A stretch of DNA of 9,389 bases from JTS-RE37 sp041743425. GTDB taxonomy: Bacteria > Bacteroidota > Bacteroidia > Flavobacteriales > Flavobacteriaceae. The notes below the pieces were generated by a model. The model was not told the origin of the DNA. It did no database searches and was given only the letters and a program-made list of their open reading frames with translations. The first letter of the stretch is position 1. The number at the start of each line of letters is the position of its first letter. The position numbers were made by a program, and so were the translations under genes. Shown piece by piece: positions 1 to 6,325 of this stretch. Where the stretch lies: assembly GCA_041743425.1 (NCBI GenBank), contig JBGTMS010000035.1:1-9389 (forward strand), in the 5' to 3' direction.

Positions 1-1
1 T

Positions 2-295
2 GAGGATCCGGCGATCATCAATATAACCAGCGCGTTAGGGGATATAAATAAAATGAAAGACGAAGAATTTTGTTATTCCAACTATTGTATGACTGCCTAT
101 GCAACTTCGAAAGCCGCTTTGAATATGTATACTCATTTACAATGCAAGGAATTTAAACCTACTAAAATTGCCATTCACAGTTTTGATCCGATTGCCTTAA
201 AAAACTGTACCCATAATTCAGTATCCATTTGTTCGGGTGTAAAGGACGAATTCATTTCCCTGATCAGCAAGGCACGTTCCCGGGCAATTTTATAA
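2..295 (+). CDS. Short-chain dehydrogenase/reductase, C-terminal part (5' end outside window)
   Basis: The frame is open from base 2 to the TAA at 293-295 and has no start of its own, so this is the last 97 residues of a gene that begins upstream; the ATG at 53 is internal. The fragment holds the SDR catalytic core: INITSALG, where the Ser is the expected catalytic Ser, then about 23 residues later AYATSKAALNM with the YxxxK pair. The long Ser-to-Tyr spacing resembles C-factor/carbonyl-reductase-like SDRs, which use NAD(P)H to reduce carbonyls. The HPG-type motif that normally follows is replaced by HSFDP, which is unusual. Substrate cannot be told. The cytoplasmic protein converges on the minus-strand operon that ends at 340. 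The family call is firm, the subfamily is a guess. Confidence 0.8.
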   Translation, partial: EDPAIINITSALGDINKMKDEEFCYSNYCMTAYATSKAALNMYTHLQCKEFKPTKIAIHSFDPIALKNCTHNSVSICSGVKDEFISLISKARSRAIL

Positions 296-339
296 ATTTT
301 TTAAAAAGGTCACATTCCAATTAAAAATCAAAGTATTTT

Positions 340-963
340 TTATAAAGCATTGATATCCTTCAGAACTTCTTCCAACTGCCTTATCGGTTTTTTGAAATTT
401 CTATTATTCTCGGCTAGAACTGCGGCCGCACATGCTCCCATTACAATGATGAAAAGCAAAATTGACATCTTGGGATAAGCCATAACGCCGCCCGGTACAT
501 ATAGCTTAAAGAGAATCCATACAAAGACCATCGAACTTAATGGCACCAAAAAATATTCATATCTTATTTTAAACCTATAGAAGCTGGTAATTATCCTGTA
601 TTGTTCATGAACATAATCTTTGATGGATAAATCCGATGCCGACTTGTCATCTGATTGAAGCAGTGCCATGCGTTTAAATTTTTGCATGAGGACTATGGTG
701 AACGGCACATAGAGCAGGAGGCAGAAGACACCCGGAAGCCATACGAGGATTTCCTCCCAATGTTTTACAATCACATGTGATAACAGCCCATAAACAATTA
801 TTTGATAGACGAAAGATGCCCAAAAATATTTGAGGCTGGTGTTCTTCTGTTTGTTGACCCTCTTCACCAATAGCGTTTGCCATGCCAATTTGGTAAGCGG
901 GTTCAGTTCGGAAAGTTCAACCCGGCCTTTCCAATTCTTTTGAATATCTTCCAGGTTTTGCAT
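340..963 (-). CDS. Four-helix membrane protein downstream of ECF sigma factor, possible regulator of it
   Basis: This 207-residue protein has a charged N-terminal stretch (1-45), two hydrophobic segments at about 46-66 and 73-93, a polar middle loop rich in charged residues (94-136), and two more hydrophobic segments at about 137-157 and 166-184, ending in a charged tail. It starts 8 bases after the stop of the ECF sigma factor gene, so the two very likely share a transcript. Such pairing is often seen for sigma factors and their membrane-bound anti-sigma factors. However, I see no HxxxCxxC zinc anti-sigma motif and no other family signature, so an anti-sigma role is inferred from position only. 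The start ATG is preceded by an A/T-rich stretch, usual for Bacteroidota. It could equally be an unrelated inner-membrane protein. Confidence 0.75.
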   Translation of the reverse strand: MQNLEDIQKNWKGRVELSELNPLTKLAWQTLLVKRVNKQKNTSLKYFWASFVYQIIVYGLLSHVIVKHWEEILVWLPGVFCLLLYVPFTIVLMQKFKRMALLQSDDKSASDLSIKDYVHEQYRIITSFYRFKIRYEYFLVPLSSMVFVWILFKLYVPGGVMAYPKMSILLFIIVMGACAAAVLAENNRNFKKPIRQLEEVLKDINAL

Positions 964-971
964 TTGTATTT

Positions 972-1469
972 TTATTTAATTGGTTTCTTTAACTCCTTTT
1001 CCAGCTCTTTCCTGATCCTCACCAGCCGAACACTTATGTTTGATTTTGACAACCCCGTGATTTGTGCAATTTCATCATAACTCAGCGCTTCGAGATAAAG
1101 TAAAATAATGGCCTTATTTATTTGGGTCAGATTTTCTATGGCTTTATGAAGCATCAGCATGGCATCACCGGGCTTTTCGTTTTCCGCATCGGCAATCTCC
1201 GTGAATTGTTGTGAAAGCGGGAGATGACTATTCCTTTTGGTGTGACTTAAATAGGTGATCGCGGTATTGAGGCACACGCGGTACATCCAGGTTGAAAATT
1301 TAGCATTTCCCCGAAAACCGGGATATCCTTTCCACAGTTGGTAAAGCATTTCCTGTATGACATCATTCCGCTCCCCGGAATTCAAAAAGTAAATATTGGC
1401 CACCTTATGAACAATTCCCAAATTATGATTGATGTCTTCAATAAATTTATCTTGCATTGGTCCCTCCAT
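972..1469 (-). CDS. ECF-type RNA polymerase sigma-70 factor
   Basis: The 165-residue product has the two-domain layout and length of extracytoplasmic-function sigma factors. Region 2 spans about residues 14-80, with the DVIQEMLYQLW helix and the PGFRG..KFSTWMYRV segment that contacts the -10 element. Region 4 spans about 104-157, with the helix-turn-helix around SYDEIAQITGLSKSNISVRL that recognises the -35 element. It should redirect RNA polymerase to a small regulon. Two starts are possible: ATG at 1469, or the fifth codon ATG at 1457. The second has a GGAGGG-type ribosome site (1462-1467) 4 bases upstream and gives 161 residues, so I favour 1457. It is the first gene of an operon with the membrane protein at 963-340 and is divergent from the secreted protein gene at 1789. 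The signal sensed and the targets are unknown. Confidence 0.93.
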   Translation of the reverse strand: MEGPMQDKFIEDINHNLGIVHKVANIYFLNSGERNDVIQEMLYQLWKGYPGFRGNAKFSTWMYRVCLNTAITYLSHTKRNSHLPLSQQFTEIADAENEKPGDAMLMLHKAIENLTQINKAIILLYLEALSYDEIAQITGLSKSNISVRLVRIRKELEKELKKPIK

Positions 1470-1788
1470 CCTGTGAGTATCCGTAAATTGGTCCTTGTAT
1501 TAGTATATTTTCCCTGGCAAAAACTACATTATTCTCATTTTTTTAGTTCAGCCATTTAAAATAATTCATAACCAACCGGTTTCCTGCGAATTTCTAGACA
1601 ATAAAAATTCAAGCTATCTGTGAAAAGATAATGAGGTGAAATGTAATGGACTTATTTTTTACCTTATTGATTCAAAAGGTATATTCGTTAAAAGAAGTTT
1701 ATAAACCACCATTTAGGTGGTAACAATCATCCTGTTTTCAGCCACAGCTACCAGGAACCGGACTTACATTCTCAAATCCTGACATGCT
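1470..1788. other. Divergent intergenic region between sigma factor operon and secreted protein gene
   Basis: This 319-base AT-rich region must carry promoters for both directions. No long open frame crosses it convincingly. I looked for the Bacteroidota promoter pattern (TTG, then TAnnTTTG about 19 bases on) and found only near matches, none with both halves. The clear structured element is an inverted repeat at 1705-1721. A short perfect palindrome AACCGGTT lies at 1574-1581. Confidence 0.6.
1705..1721. promoter_or_regulatory. Inverted repeat ACCACC-N5-GGTGGT upstream of secreted protein gene
   Basis: Two perfect 6-bp arms (ACCACC and GGTGGT) flank a 5-base ATTTA loop, 67 bases before the ATG at 1789. 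There is no T-run after it, so it is unlikely to be a terminator. It could be an operator for a dimeric regulator or a hairpin in the leader of the transcript. The arms are short, so chance is possible. Confidence 0.4.
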
Positions 1789-3300
1789 ATGAAAAATAGT
1801 ACACTTTGCTGGATTCTTGCTCTTGCATTGGGTATCCCGGTGCTAAGCGCTCAGTCCGAATCTGAAAAACCACGCACCATCGTTACGACAGATGGCGAAA
1901 TTGACGATGTGGATTCCTTTATCCGGATGTTGCTTTATGCAAACGAATTTGAAATTGAAGGGTTGGTTTACAGCAGTTCTATGTGGCATTACAAGGGGGA
2001 TGGAAAAGGGACCAAAGTCATTTCAGAAATGGAAATGACTAAAAAAATGTACGGAGAGAGGACCAACCTCAGGTGGCCGGGTACGAATTGGATGGAAGGA
2101 TTACTTGAGGATTACGAAAGTGTCTATCCCCATCTCATAAAACATGCTGACGGTTATCCATCTGCTGATCAATTGAGAAGCCTTATACGAATAGGGAATA
2201 TTGATTTTGAAGGTGAGATGGAGAAAATAACTCCAGGTTCAGAATTGATCAGGGAACTTTTGCTGGACGATATTACGACACCAATATATCTTCAGGTATG
2301 GGGGGGCACCAATACCATTTCGCGGGCCTTAAAATCAATAGAGGAGACTTATAAGTCCGGTGCAGATTGGGAACGAATCTATAAAAAAGTATGTGATAAA
2401 GCCATCATTTATACCATCCTGGACCAGGACGCCACCTACAAAAAATATATCGCTCCGAATTGGCCGGATCTGAAGATATTCTACAACTCCAATCAGTTCT
2501 GGTGTTTCGCCTATCCCTGGAAGAAAGCGGTGCCGGAATCGCAGCACTACCTTTTTGAAGGTGATTTTATGGGAAATGAAATTATTAAGAATCATGGCCC
2601 GTTACTGGAAAATTACTACAGCTATGGGGATGGTCAAAAACAAGAAGGAGATGATGAACACACTCACGGTGATCCTAAAAAAATCAAAGGTACCCAATGG
2701 GGCGACTTCGGGACCTACGATTTTATATCGGAAGGGGATTCCCCGGCCTTCCTACACCTTATTGATGTTGGCCTTAATAATCTTCAACATCCCGAATGGG
2801 GCGGCTGGGGAGGCCGATTGATTCAATCAAAAGAACAACCAAATAGATGGGAGGATGGTGAGGCCGCAGCAGATTACAATCCCTTTACCAAAAAAACAGA
2901 TCCCACCTATCCCCAGATCAGGTGGATTGAAGCCATTCAGCAAGACTTTGCCGCCAGGGCAGATTGGTGCATAGCCGGGGACGAAAACACAAATCTTCCC
3001 CCTTCGGTAAAGACCATTACCCCATCCAGCATCAATGCAAAACCCGGAGAGGTAATCAATTTAGAAATCAATGCAACCGACCCGGATGGAGATACGTTAA
3101 ATATCAGCTTCTGGCCTTACAACGAAGTAGGAACCTACTCCGGAAATGCGAGGATAACTAATGATGGTCAAGAAGCCGAGGTCACTCTGCCTGCAGAACA
3201 AACGGGTGAGCTACATATAATTGCAGAGGTAGAAGATAGTGGAGAACATTCCATGACGCGGTATGCGAGGTTTGTAATAAACGTTCAGGTTCCTGAGTGA
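1789..3300 (+). CDS. Secreted DUF1593 / Sde182-type nucleoside-hydrolase-like protein
   Basis: The 503-residue product starts with a signal peptide (hydrophobic 7-18, likely cut after LSA at 21), so it is exported. Residues about 29-395 form a DUF1593 domain, a relative of the inosine-uridine nucleoside hydrolases. TTDGEIDDVDS at 33-43 matches the family's metal-binding DTDPGxDD loop, with D35, D39 and D40 kept and the first Asp replaced by Thr. Later landmarks are the NHG at 268-270 and the GDSPAFLHLI and PEWGGWGGR stretches around 316-343. Residues about 404-500 form a beta-rich Ig-like domain with the ATDPDGDTL motif, as in the C-terminal domain of Sde182-like cellulose-binding proteins. 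Family members are linked to binding or hydrolysis of plant polysaccharides, but a reaction is not established. No SusC/SusD or glycoside hydrolase gene lies beside it. The gene is divergent from the ECF sigma factor and appears monocistronic. Confidence 0.9.
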   Translation: MKNSTLCWILALALGIPVLSAQSESEKPRTIVTTDGEIDDVDSFIRMLLYANEFEIEGLVYSSSMWHYKGDGKGTKVISEMEMTKKMYGERTNLRWPGTNWMEGLLEDYESVYPHLIKHADGYPSADQLRSLIRIGNIDFEGEMEKITPGSELIRELLLDDITTPIYLQVWGGTNTISRALKSIEETYKSGADWERIYKKVCDKAIIYTILDQDATYKKYIAPNWPDLKIFYNSNQFWCFAYPWKKAVPESQHYLFEGDFMGNEIIKNHGPLLENYYSYGDGQKQEGDDEHTHGDPKKIKGTQWGDFGTYDFISEGDSPAFLHLIDVGLNNLQHPEWGGWGGRLIQSKEQPNRWEDGEAAADYNPFTKKTDPTYPQIRWIEAIQQDFAARADWCIAGDENTNLPPSVKTITPSSINAKPGEVINLEINATDPDGDTLNISFWPYNEVGTYSGNARITNDGQEAEVTLPAEQTGELHIIAEVEDSGEHSMTRYARFVINVQVPE

Positions 3301-3587
3301 GGAGACACTTCCCGGTTGCGATTCCTGCAAAGCGATGATTATTAAAGACCGGGGACGATATCAAGGTGGTTGGTACACAATCAGACTTATTGGACCGGGA
3401 AATACGACTGCGTTGGAATACGGACTGTCTTATATCAGGCATTAGAAATTGCATTTTAAAATCTTCTTATAAAAAAGTAAAATCAGGACATCCCCATAAA
3501 ATACCCTCGTATTAAAAGATCCGCCCGATTGAAGTTTTCAGGATCCCGACTGATATATTTCTGCGACAACGGAGGACGGGCCAATAT
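3301..3587. other. Convergent intergenic region with short unexplained open frames
   Basis: This 287-base region lies between the ends of two convergent genes. No clear terminator hairpin with a T-run is visible. Frame 2 stays open from 3281 to a TAG at 3443-3445, with an internal ATG at 3335 giving 36 residues (YQGGWYTIRLIGPG within). On the minus strand the frame of the gene ending at 3588 stays open for 34 more codons past its TGA, to a stop at 3483. Neither stretch resembles a family I know. Chance or gene remnants both fit. Confidence 0.4.
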
Positions 3588-4295
3588 TCAGGTATTAATT
3601 CTCATTTGTTTTGCCTTCTTCAGAAGCCAGAAAGCAATTACCAGCCTGATCATTGGTTGGTAGTATTGATTACATCCGCTAATAATCGGCTCCATCCAAT
3701 AAACCGGCAAGAAGTCATAGATAAATGCACAGGCAGTACAGAAACTCCAAAGTAAAAGTCCGATTCCCACATAGCTATCCCAGCCTTTTTTTGCTACCAA
3801 TGCCAGTCCATGACAGGCATTTCCTAATGTAAACCCAATAGTAAACAACAAAAATTGAACATTTGAGGCCATCTGAGTATGTTGTATTTCAAGTCGCAAC
3901 CACTGCTTTATATTTTCATCCGTACTTATCAAATAATTGGCATTCAAACCTTTAATGAACCAAAGGTCGGTCAAGGTTCTTTCCCATTCTGAAAAAACAA
4001 AAAGCGAAAAAAAGAGAATTCCTAAAACAGCCAGGGCTCGTGAATTTCTTACAATTATCAATGCTACCCCAAGCATGGAAAATAAAACCATCAGACAGTG
4101 AAGCATCACTATCCATTTTAAGAAGACATAGGAAGTATTTTCATACAGCAGCAAATTGTCTTCAAAATTTCCCGCAGGTATTTGAATATGGTGAATAACA
4201 AGCGTAGTGAGCACTGTAATTAAGGCACAGAGCGCAGAGAATAATAAATATTTTACTTCTGATGTTCCGTTCCTGAGAGTTTGATCATTCTTCAT
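3588..4295 (-). CDS. Unrecognised six-helix integral membrane protein
   Basis: The 235-residue product is mostly hydrophobic, with likely membrane helices at about 16-35, 60-82, 86-103, 145-166, 174-193 and 212-225. A polar region at 104-144, with many charged residues and the sequence EWERTLTDLW, sits between helices 3 and 4, and the C-terminus is basic (LLKKAKQMR). I do not recognise the family; the shape resembles small uncharacterised multi-pass proteins of the DUF4386 kind, but I cannot support that name. The ATG at 4295 is directly preceded in frame by a TGA, so it is the earliest possible start. It has no good ribosome site of its own but overlaps a 17-codon frame that does (4338-4285), which suggests coupled translation. 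It converges on the secreted protein gene ending at 3300. Substrate and role are unknown. Confidence 0.75.
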   Translation of the reverse strand: MKNDQTLRNGTSEVKYLLFSALCALITVLTTLVIHHIQIPAGNFEDNLLLYENTSYVFLKWIVMLHCLMVLFSMLGVALIIVRNSRALAVLGILFFSLFVFSEWERTLTDLWFIKGLNANYLISTDENIKQWLRLEIQHTQMASNVQFLLFTIGFTLGNACHGLALVAKKGWDSYVGIGLLLWSFCTACAFIYDFLPVYWMEPIISGCNQYYQPMIRLVIAFWLLKKAKQMRINT

Positions 4296-4338
4296 TCAGA
4301 CCCTTTAACTTGCGCCACATAAATAGAAGATTTTTCAT
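4285..4338 (-). CDS. Possible 17-residue leader peptide overlapping start of membrane protein gene
   Basis: A minus-strand ATG at 4338 is preceded by GAGGAAA with 5-base spacing from the GAGG core, the best ribosome site near this gene. The frame encodes MKNLLFMWRKLKGLNEE and stops with TGA at 4287-4285, overlapping the first 11 bases of the downstream gene in another frame. This is the geometry of a leader frame that delivers ribosomes to the next start. Alternatively, an indel may have split the true N-terminus of the membrane protein from its body. At this length it could also be chance. Confidence 0.35.
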   Translation of the reverse strand: MKNLLFMWRKLKGLNEE

Positions 4339-4617
4339 TATTTCCTCAATTGATTTTTATTCATTCATTCAAACGACATCATACTTTATTTTAAGTATTA
4401 ATATTTAAAAATGTTTTTGTATACCCGAGTGTCTCTTACTCCTCTGGGGCCCGCTTCATTTTGATCTGGTAAAACAATAGGCTCTCTTTCAAAATTATAT
4501 TCATCCAATTTTTGGACAAAAATGGTGATGATAATTAGTGATAGCATAAAAATATTCCAATAGAAAAATATAAATCTCACCCCAACAGGGGGATATATTT
4601 GCGTGTTATAATAATCG
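4296..4617. other. AT-rich spacer between membrane protein gene and broken lipoprotein gene
   Basis: About 320 bases hold no confident gene apart from the leader frame (4285-4338) and a doubtful minus-strand frame (ending 4398). The stretch is markedly AT-rich, with an ATTC triple repeat near 4359-4370. It should carry the promoter of the minus-strand membrane protein, but I could not place one by the Bacteroidota consensus. Confidence 0.4.
4341..4347 (-). promoter_or_regulatory. Ribosome binding site GAGGAAA for the leader frame
   Basis: On the minus strand GAGGAAATA precedes the ATG at 4338. Purine-rich Shine-Dalgarno sites are uncommon in this window, where most starts have only A-rich upstream sequence, which makes this one notable. 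Confidence 0.45.
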
Positions 4618-4688
4618 ATGAATACAAAACATCCAAGTACTGGACTTGATCTATCCCGTATATCGGTATTTTTGATTTTATTACTCAT
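4398..4688 (-). CDS. Doubtful small single-helix membrane protein
   Basis: A 96-codon minus-strand frame. Its first third is antisense to the broken lipoprotein gene and does not look like protein. Shorter versions from GTG at 4580 (60 residues) or ATG at 4547 (49 residues) are more believable. They consist of one hydrophobic helix (MLSLIIITIFV) followed by a charged tail with EREPIVLPDQNEAGPRG and an AT-rich end. It lies 59 bases upstream of the leader frame on the same strand, so it could belong to that transcript. I recognise no family and no ribosome site, and chance is a serious alternative. Confidence 0.25.
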   Translation of the reverse strand: MSNKIKNTDIRDRSSPVLGCFVFIDYYNTQIYPPVGVRFIFFYWNIFMLSLIIITIFVQKLDEYNFEREPIVLPDQNEAGPRGVRDTRVYKNIFKY

Positions 4689-5117
4689 CCTTTACAGTTG
4701 CGATTCTCACGATTGTACAAGAATGGCAACCATTGGAGGCGGTCTTATCCCCAAACAGGAAATTGAAGTCCCTTGTGATTTTCCTGAACCGGAACCGCTG
4801 GGAAAGGCCATTTATCTAAAGGGCCAACCACTGGACTGGATTCAGTGGACCATGTCGTGAGCCGGGTAGGAATTAACGATGATCTTATACATTGTGTAAA
4901 TGGAAAATAGCCAATTGTAATAGTGAAGCCTTCCGGGCCGGCAACCGTTCATCTTACAGATTTTAATTCTGACAATAATAGCTGTGACAATTCGACTTGT
5001 AGTTGTAGGAAAATCATACATGTCTGTACATTAGACGATTACGCTGAAATTATAATTTTTGCAACACAACGGAAAAAACTGCCCCTCTGGCAGAAAAATA
5101 CACAGCTGGGATTCTGA
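4618..5117 (+). pseudogene. Broken lipoprotein gene (frameshift plus in-frame stop)
   Basis: The frame opens at ATG 4618 with a lipoprotein signal: a basic residue (R14), a hydrophobic run SVFLILLLIL, and a lipobox LYSC with the acylated Cys at residue 28, so the intact product would be anchored in a membrane. As it stands it stops at 4858-4860 after 80 codons. At 4831-4840 the sequence CTGGA occurs twice in tandem. Taking out one copy joins the upstream frame to a protein-like frame reading PLDSVDHVVSRVGINDD and onward to a TAG at 4908-4910. The same frame then continues from 4911 to a TGA at 5115-5117 with a Cys-rich stretch (SCDNSTCSCRK). I read this as one former gene of roughly 165 codons with a 5-base duplication and a nonsense mutation. 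Family not recognised. The alternative is an intact 80-residue lipoprotein (4618-4860) followed by non-coding sequence. Confidence 0.5.
4831..4840. repeat. 5-base tandem duplication (CTGGA x2) at the frameshift
   Basis: CTGGACTGGA is a perfect two-copy direct repeat inside the lipoprotein frame. Removing one unit restores a longer reading frame, consistent with slipped-strand duplication as the cause of the break. Confidence 0.6.
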
Positions 5118-5317
5118 ATAGGTATATTTCCGGCTTTAAACTAATACTGAGAAGATGTTCAGAATTCAAATTGATGTTCTTGTATTTTTAGTGAAAGCAC
5201 TATGATCCATTAATTTCAATGTTCTGTGCACTTTCCTCTATAGACGGTCCAAAAGCCGATTTAGAATATTTTTTTATCGGGCTATATTACACATTTTAAC
5301 TTTTAAGACCCAACCAA

Positions 5318-6325
5318 ATGAATTCAGACCCTTTGAAATTGCTGGTTACTGGCGTAGCCGGATTTTTAGGTTCCAACTTATTATTCAAATTATTACGTGA
5401 GGGGCATGATGTTGTTGGCGTAGACAACCTATCCATGGGAAACCTGGAAAATATACGCCCTTGTCTTGACCATAAAAACTTTGTATTCATAGAAAGTGAT
5501 ATACTGGAACAGGCTACTATTGATGCCCTGGATACGGATTTTGATGTTATCATTCACCTTGCTGCATTTAAAATCCCCAGATATGGGAAAGCGGTTGAAA
5601 CTCTGAAAACCAATTCCAAGGGATGCGAAAATATGCTTGAATTTGCCCGTAAAATCCAATGTAAAATTGTGCTTGCTTCTACCTCCGATGTCTATGGGAT
5701 GAGTCCTGATCTCCCATTTGTAGAAGATGGGAATTGTGTGATCGGTGATTCTAAAGTTCCCCGTTGGGCCTATGCGGTCTCCAAGCTATTTGATGAACAC
5801 CTGGCTTTGGCTTATATGGAAGCGTATGATTTCCCGGTCGTTTTATTGCGGTTTTTCGGTTCCTATGGACCTAATCAACACTTATCCTGGTGGGGTGGTC
5901 CTCAATCCGTATTTATTGATTGCATCCTGAATAATAAAACCATCCCAATACATGGAGATGGATTACAAACCAGAACATTTACCTATGTAGACGATACAGT
6001 AGCAGGGATATATGCCGCTGCCATCACGCCTGCTGCAAATGGCGAAATATTCAATATCGGAGCCAATAAAGAAATTACCATTATTGAATTAGCCAATATT
6101 TTAACAAGGATAGCCAACGGATCCGGCAACGCGAATATAACACTCATTCCTTATGACGAGATTTCTGTTGGACGAAAATATCAGGATGTGATGAAACGTG
6201 TGCCCGACACAACAAAGGCAGAGAGAATATTAGGTGTAAGGGCAAAAACATCATTGGAAGAAGGAATGCGCTTAACCTTTGAATGGCAGAAGAAGAAAAC
6301 ATTGGTTAAAGTCAGCCTTACATGA
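5318..6325 (+). CDS. NAD-dependent epimerase/dehydratase (extended SDR, NDP-sugar type)
   Basis: The 335-residue protein is an extended short-chain dehydrogenase of the UDP-glucose 4-epimerase/4,6-dehydratase group, which acts on nucleotide sugars with bound NAD+. Visible features are the Rossmann TGVAGFLGS loop (11-19, GxxGxxG), VVGVDN with D36 expected to bind the NAD ribose, HLAA at 80-83, and the catalytic STS (121-123) with Y152xxxK156 in AYAVSK. RFFGSYGP at 178-185 and RTFTYVDD at 219-226 are typical of NDP-sugar epimerases. Length fits the family. It has no ribosome site, as usual here, and its stop overlaps the next start by 4 bases (ATGA), so it heads the glycan operon. The 200-base spacer before it (5118-5317) holds nothing else I can name. 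It supplies a sugar nucleotide for the cassette; whether it epimerises or dehydrates, and which sugar, is not visible. Confidence 0.93.
   Translation: MNSDPLKLLVTGVAGFLGSNLLFKLLREGHDVVGVDNLSMGNLENIRPCLDHKNFVFIESDILEQATIDALDTDFDVIIHLAAFKIPRYGKAVETLKTNSKGCENMLEFARKIQCKIVLASTSDVYGMSPDLPFVEDGNCVIGDSKVPRWAYAVSKLFDEHLALAYMEAYDFPVVLLRFFGSYGPNQHLSWWGGPQSVFIDCILNNKTIPIHGDGLQTRTFTYVDDTVAGIYAAAITPAANGEIFNIGANKEITIIELANILTRIANGSGNANITLIPYDEISVGRKYQDVMKRVPDTTKAERILGVRAKTSLEEGMRLTFEWQKKKTLVKVSLT

Noticed and set aside
296..339. AT-rich palindromic sequence with T-runs between convergent genes as a bidirectional terminator
   Set aside because: There is no GC stem, so it cannot be told from ordinary AT-rich spacer.
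1518..1526. Minus-strand TAGTTTTTG near the sigma factor start as a -7 promoter element
   Set aside because: The spacer is one base too long for TAnnTTTG and no TTG partner lies upstream.
3311..3399. CCCGGT and two copies of ACCGGG after the secreted protein gene as a terminator or repeat element
   Set aside because: Arms are only 6 bp, loops are 31 bases or more and there is no T-run.
3182..3454. 90-codon minus-strand frame across the end of the secreted protein gene
   Set aside because: It is antisense to a well-supported domain, has no family signature and reads as a shadow frame.
4359..4370. ATTC triple repeat as a phase-variable simple repeat
   Set aside because: Only three units and outside any coding frame or placed promoter.
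5297..5304. TAACTTTT, one mismatch from the Bacteroidota -7 element TAnnTTTG, before the epimerase
   Set aside because: No TTG at the right distance upstream, and it would leave only a few bases of leader; too weak to call.
5296..5553. 85-codon minus-strand frame over the epimerase start
   Set aside because: Shadow of the Rossmann-fold coding sequence on the other strand.
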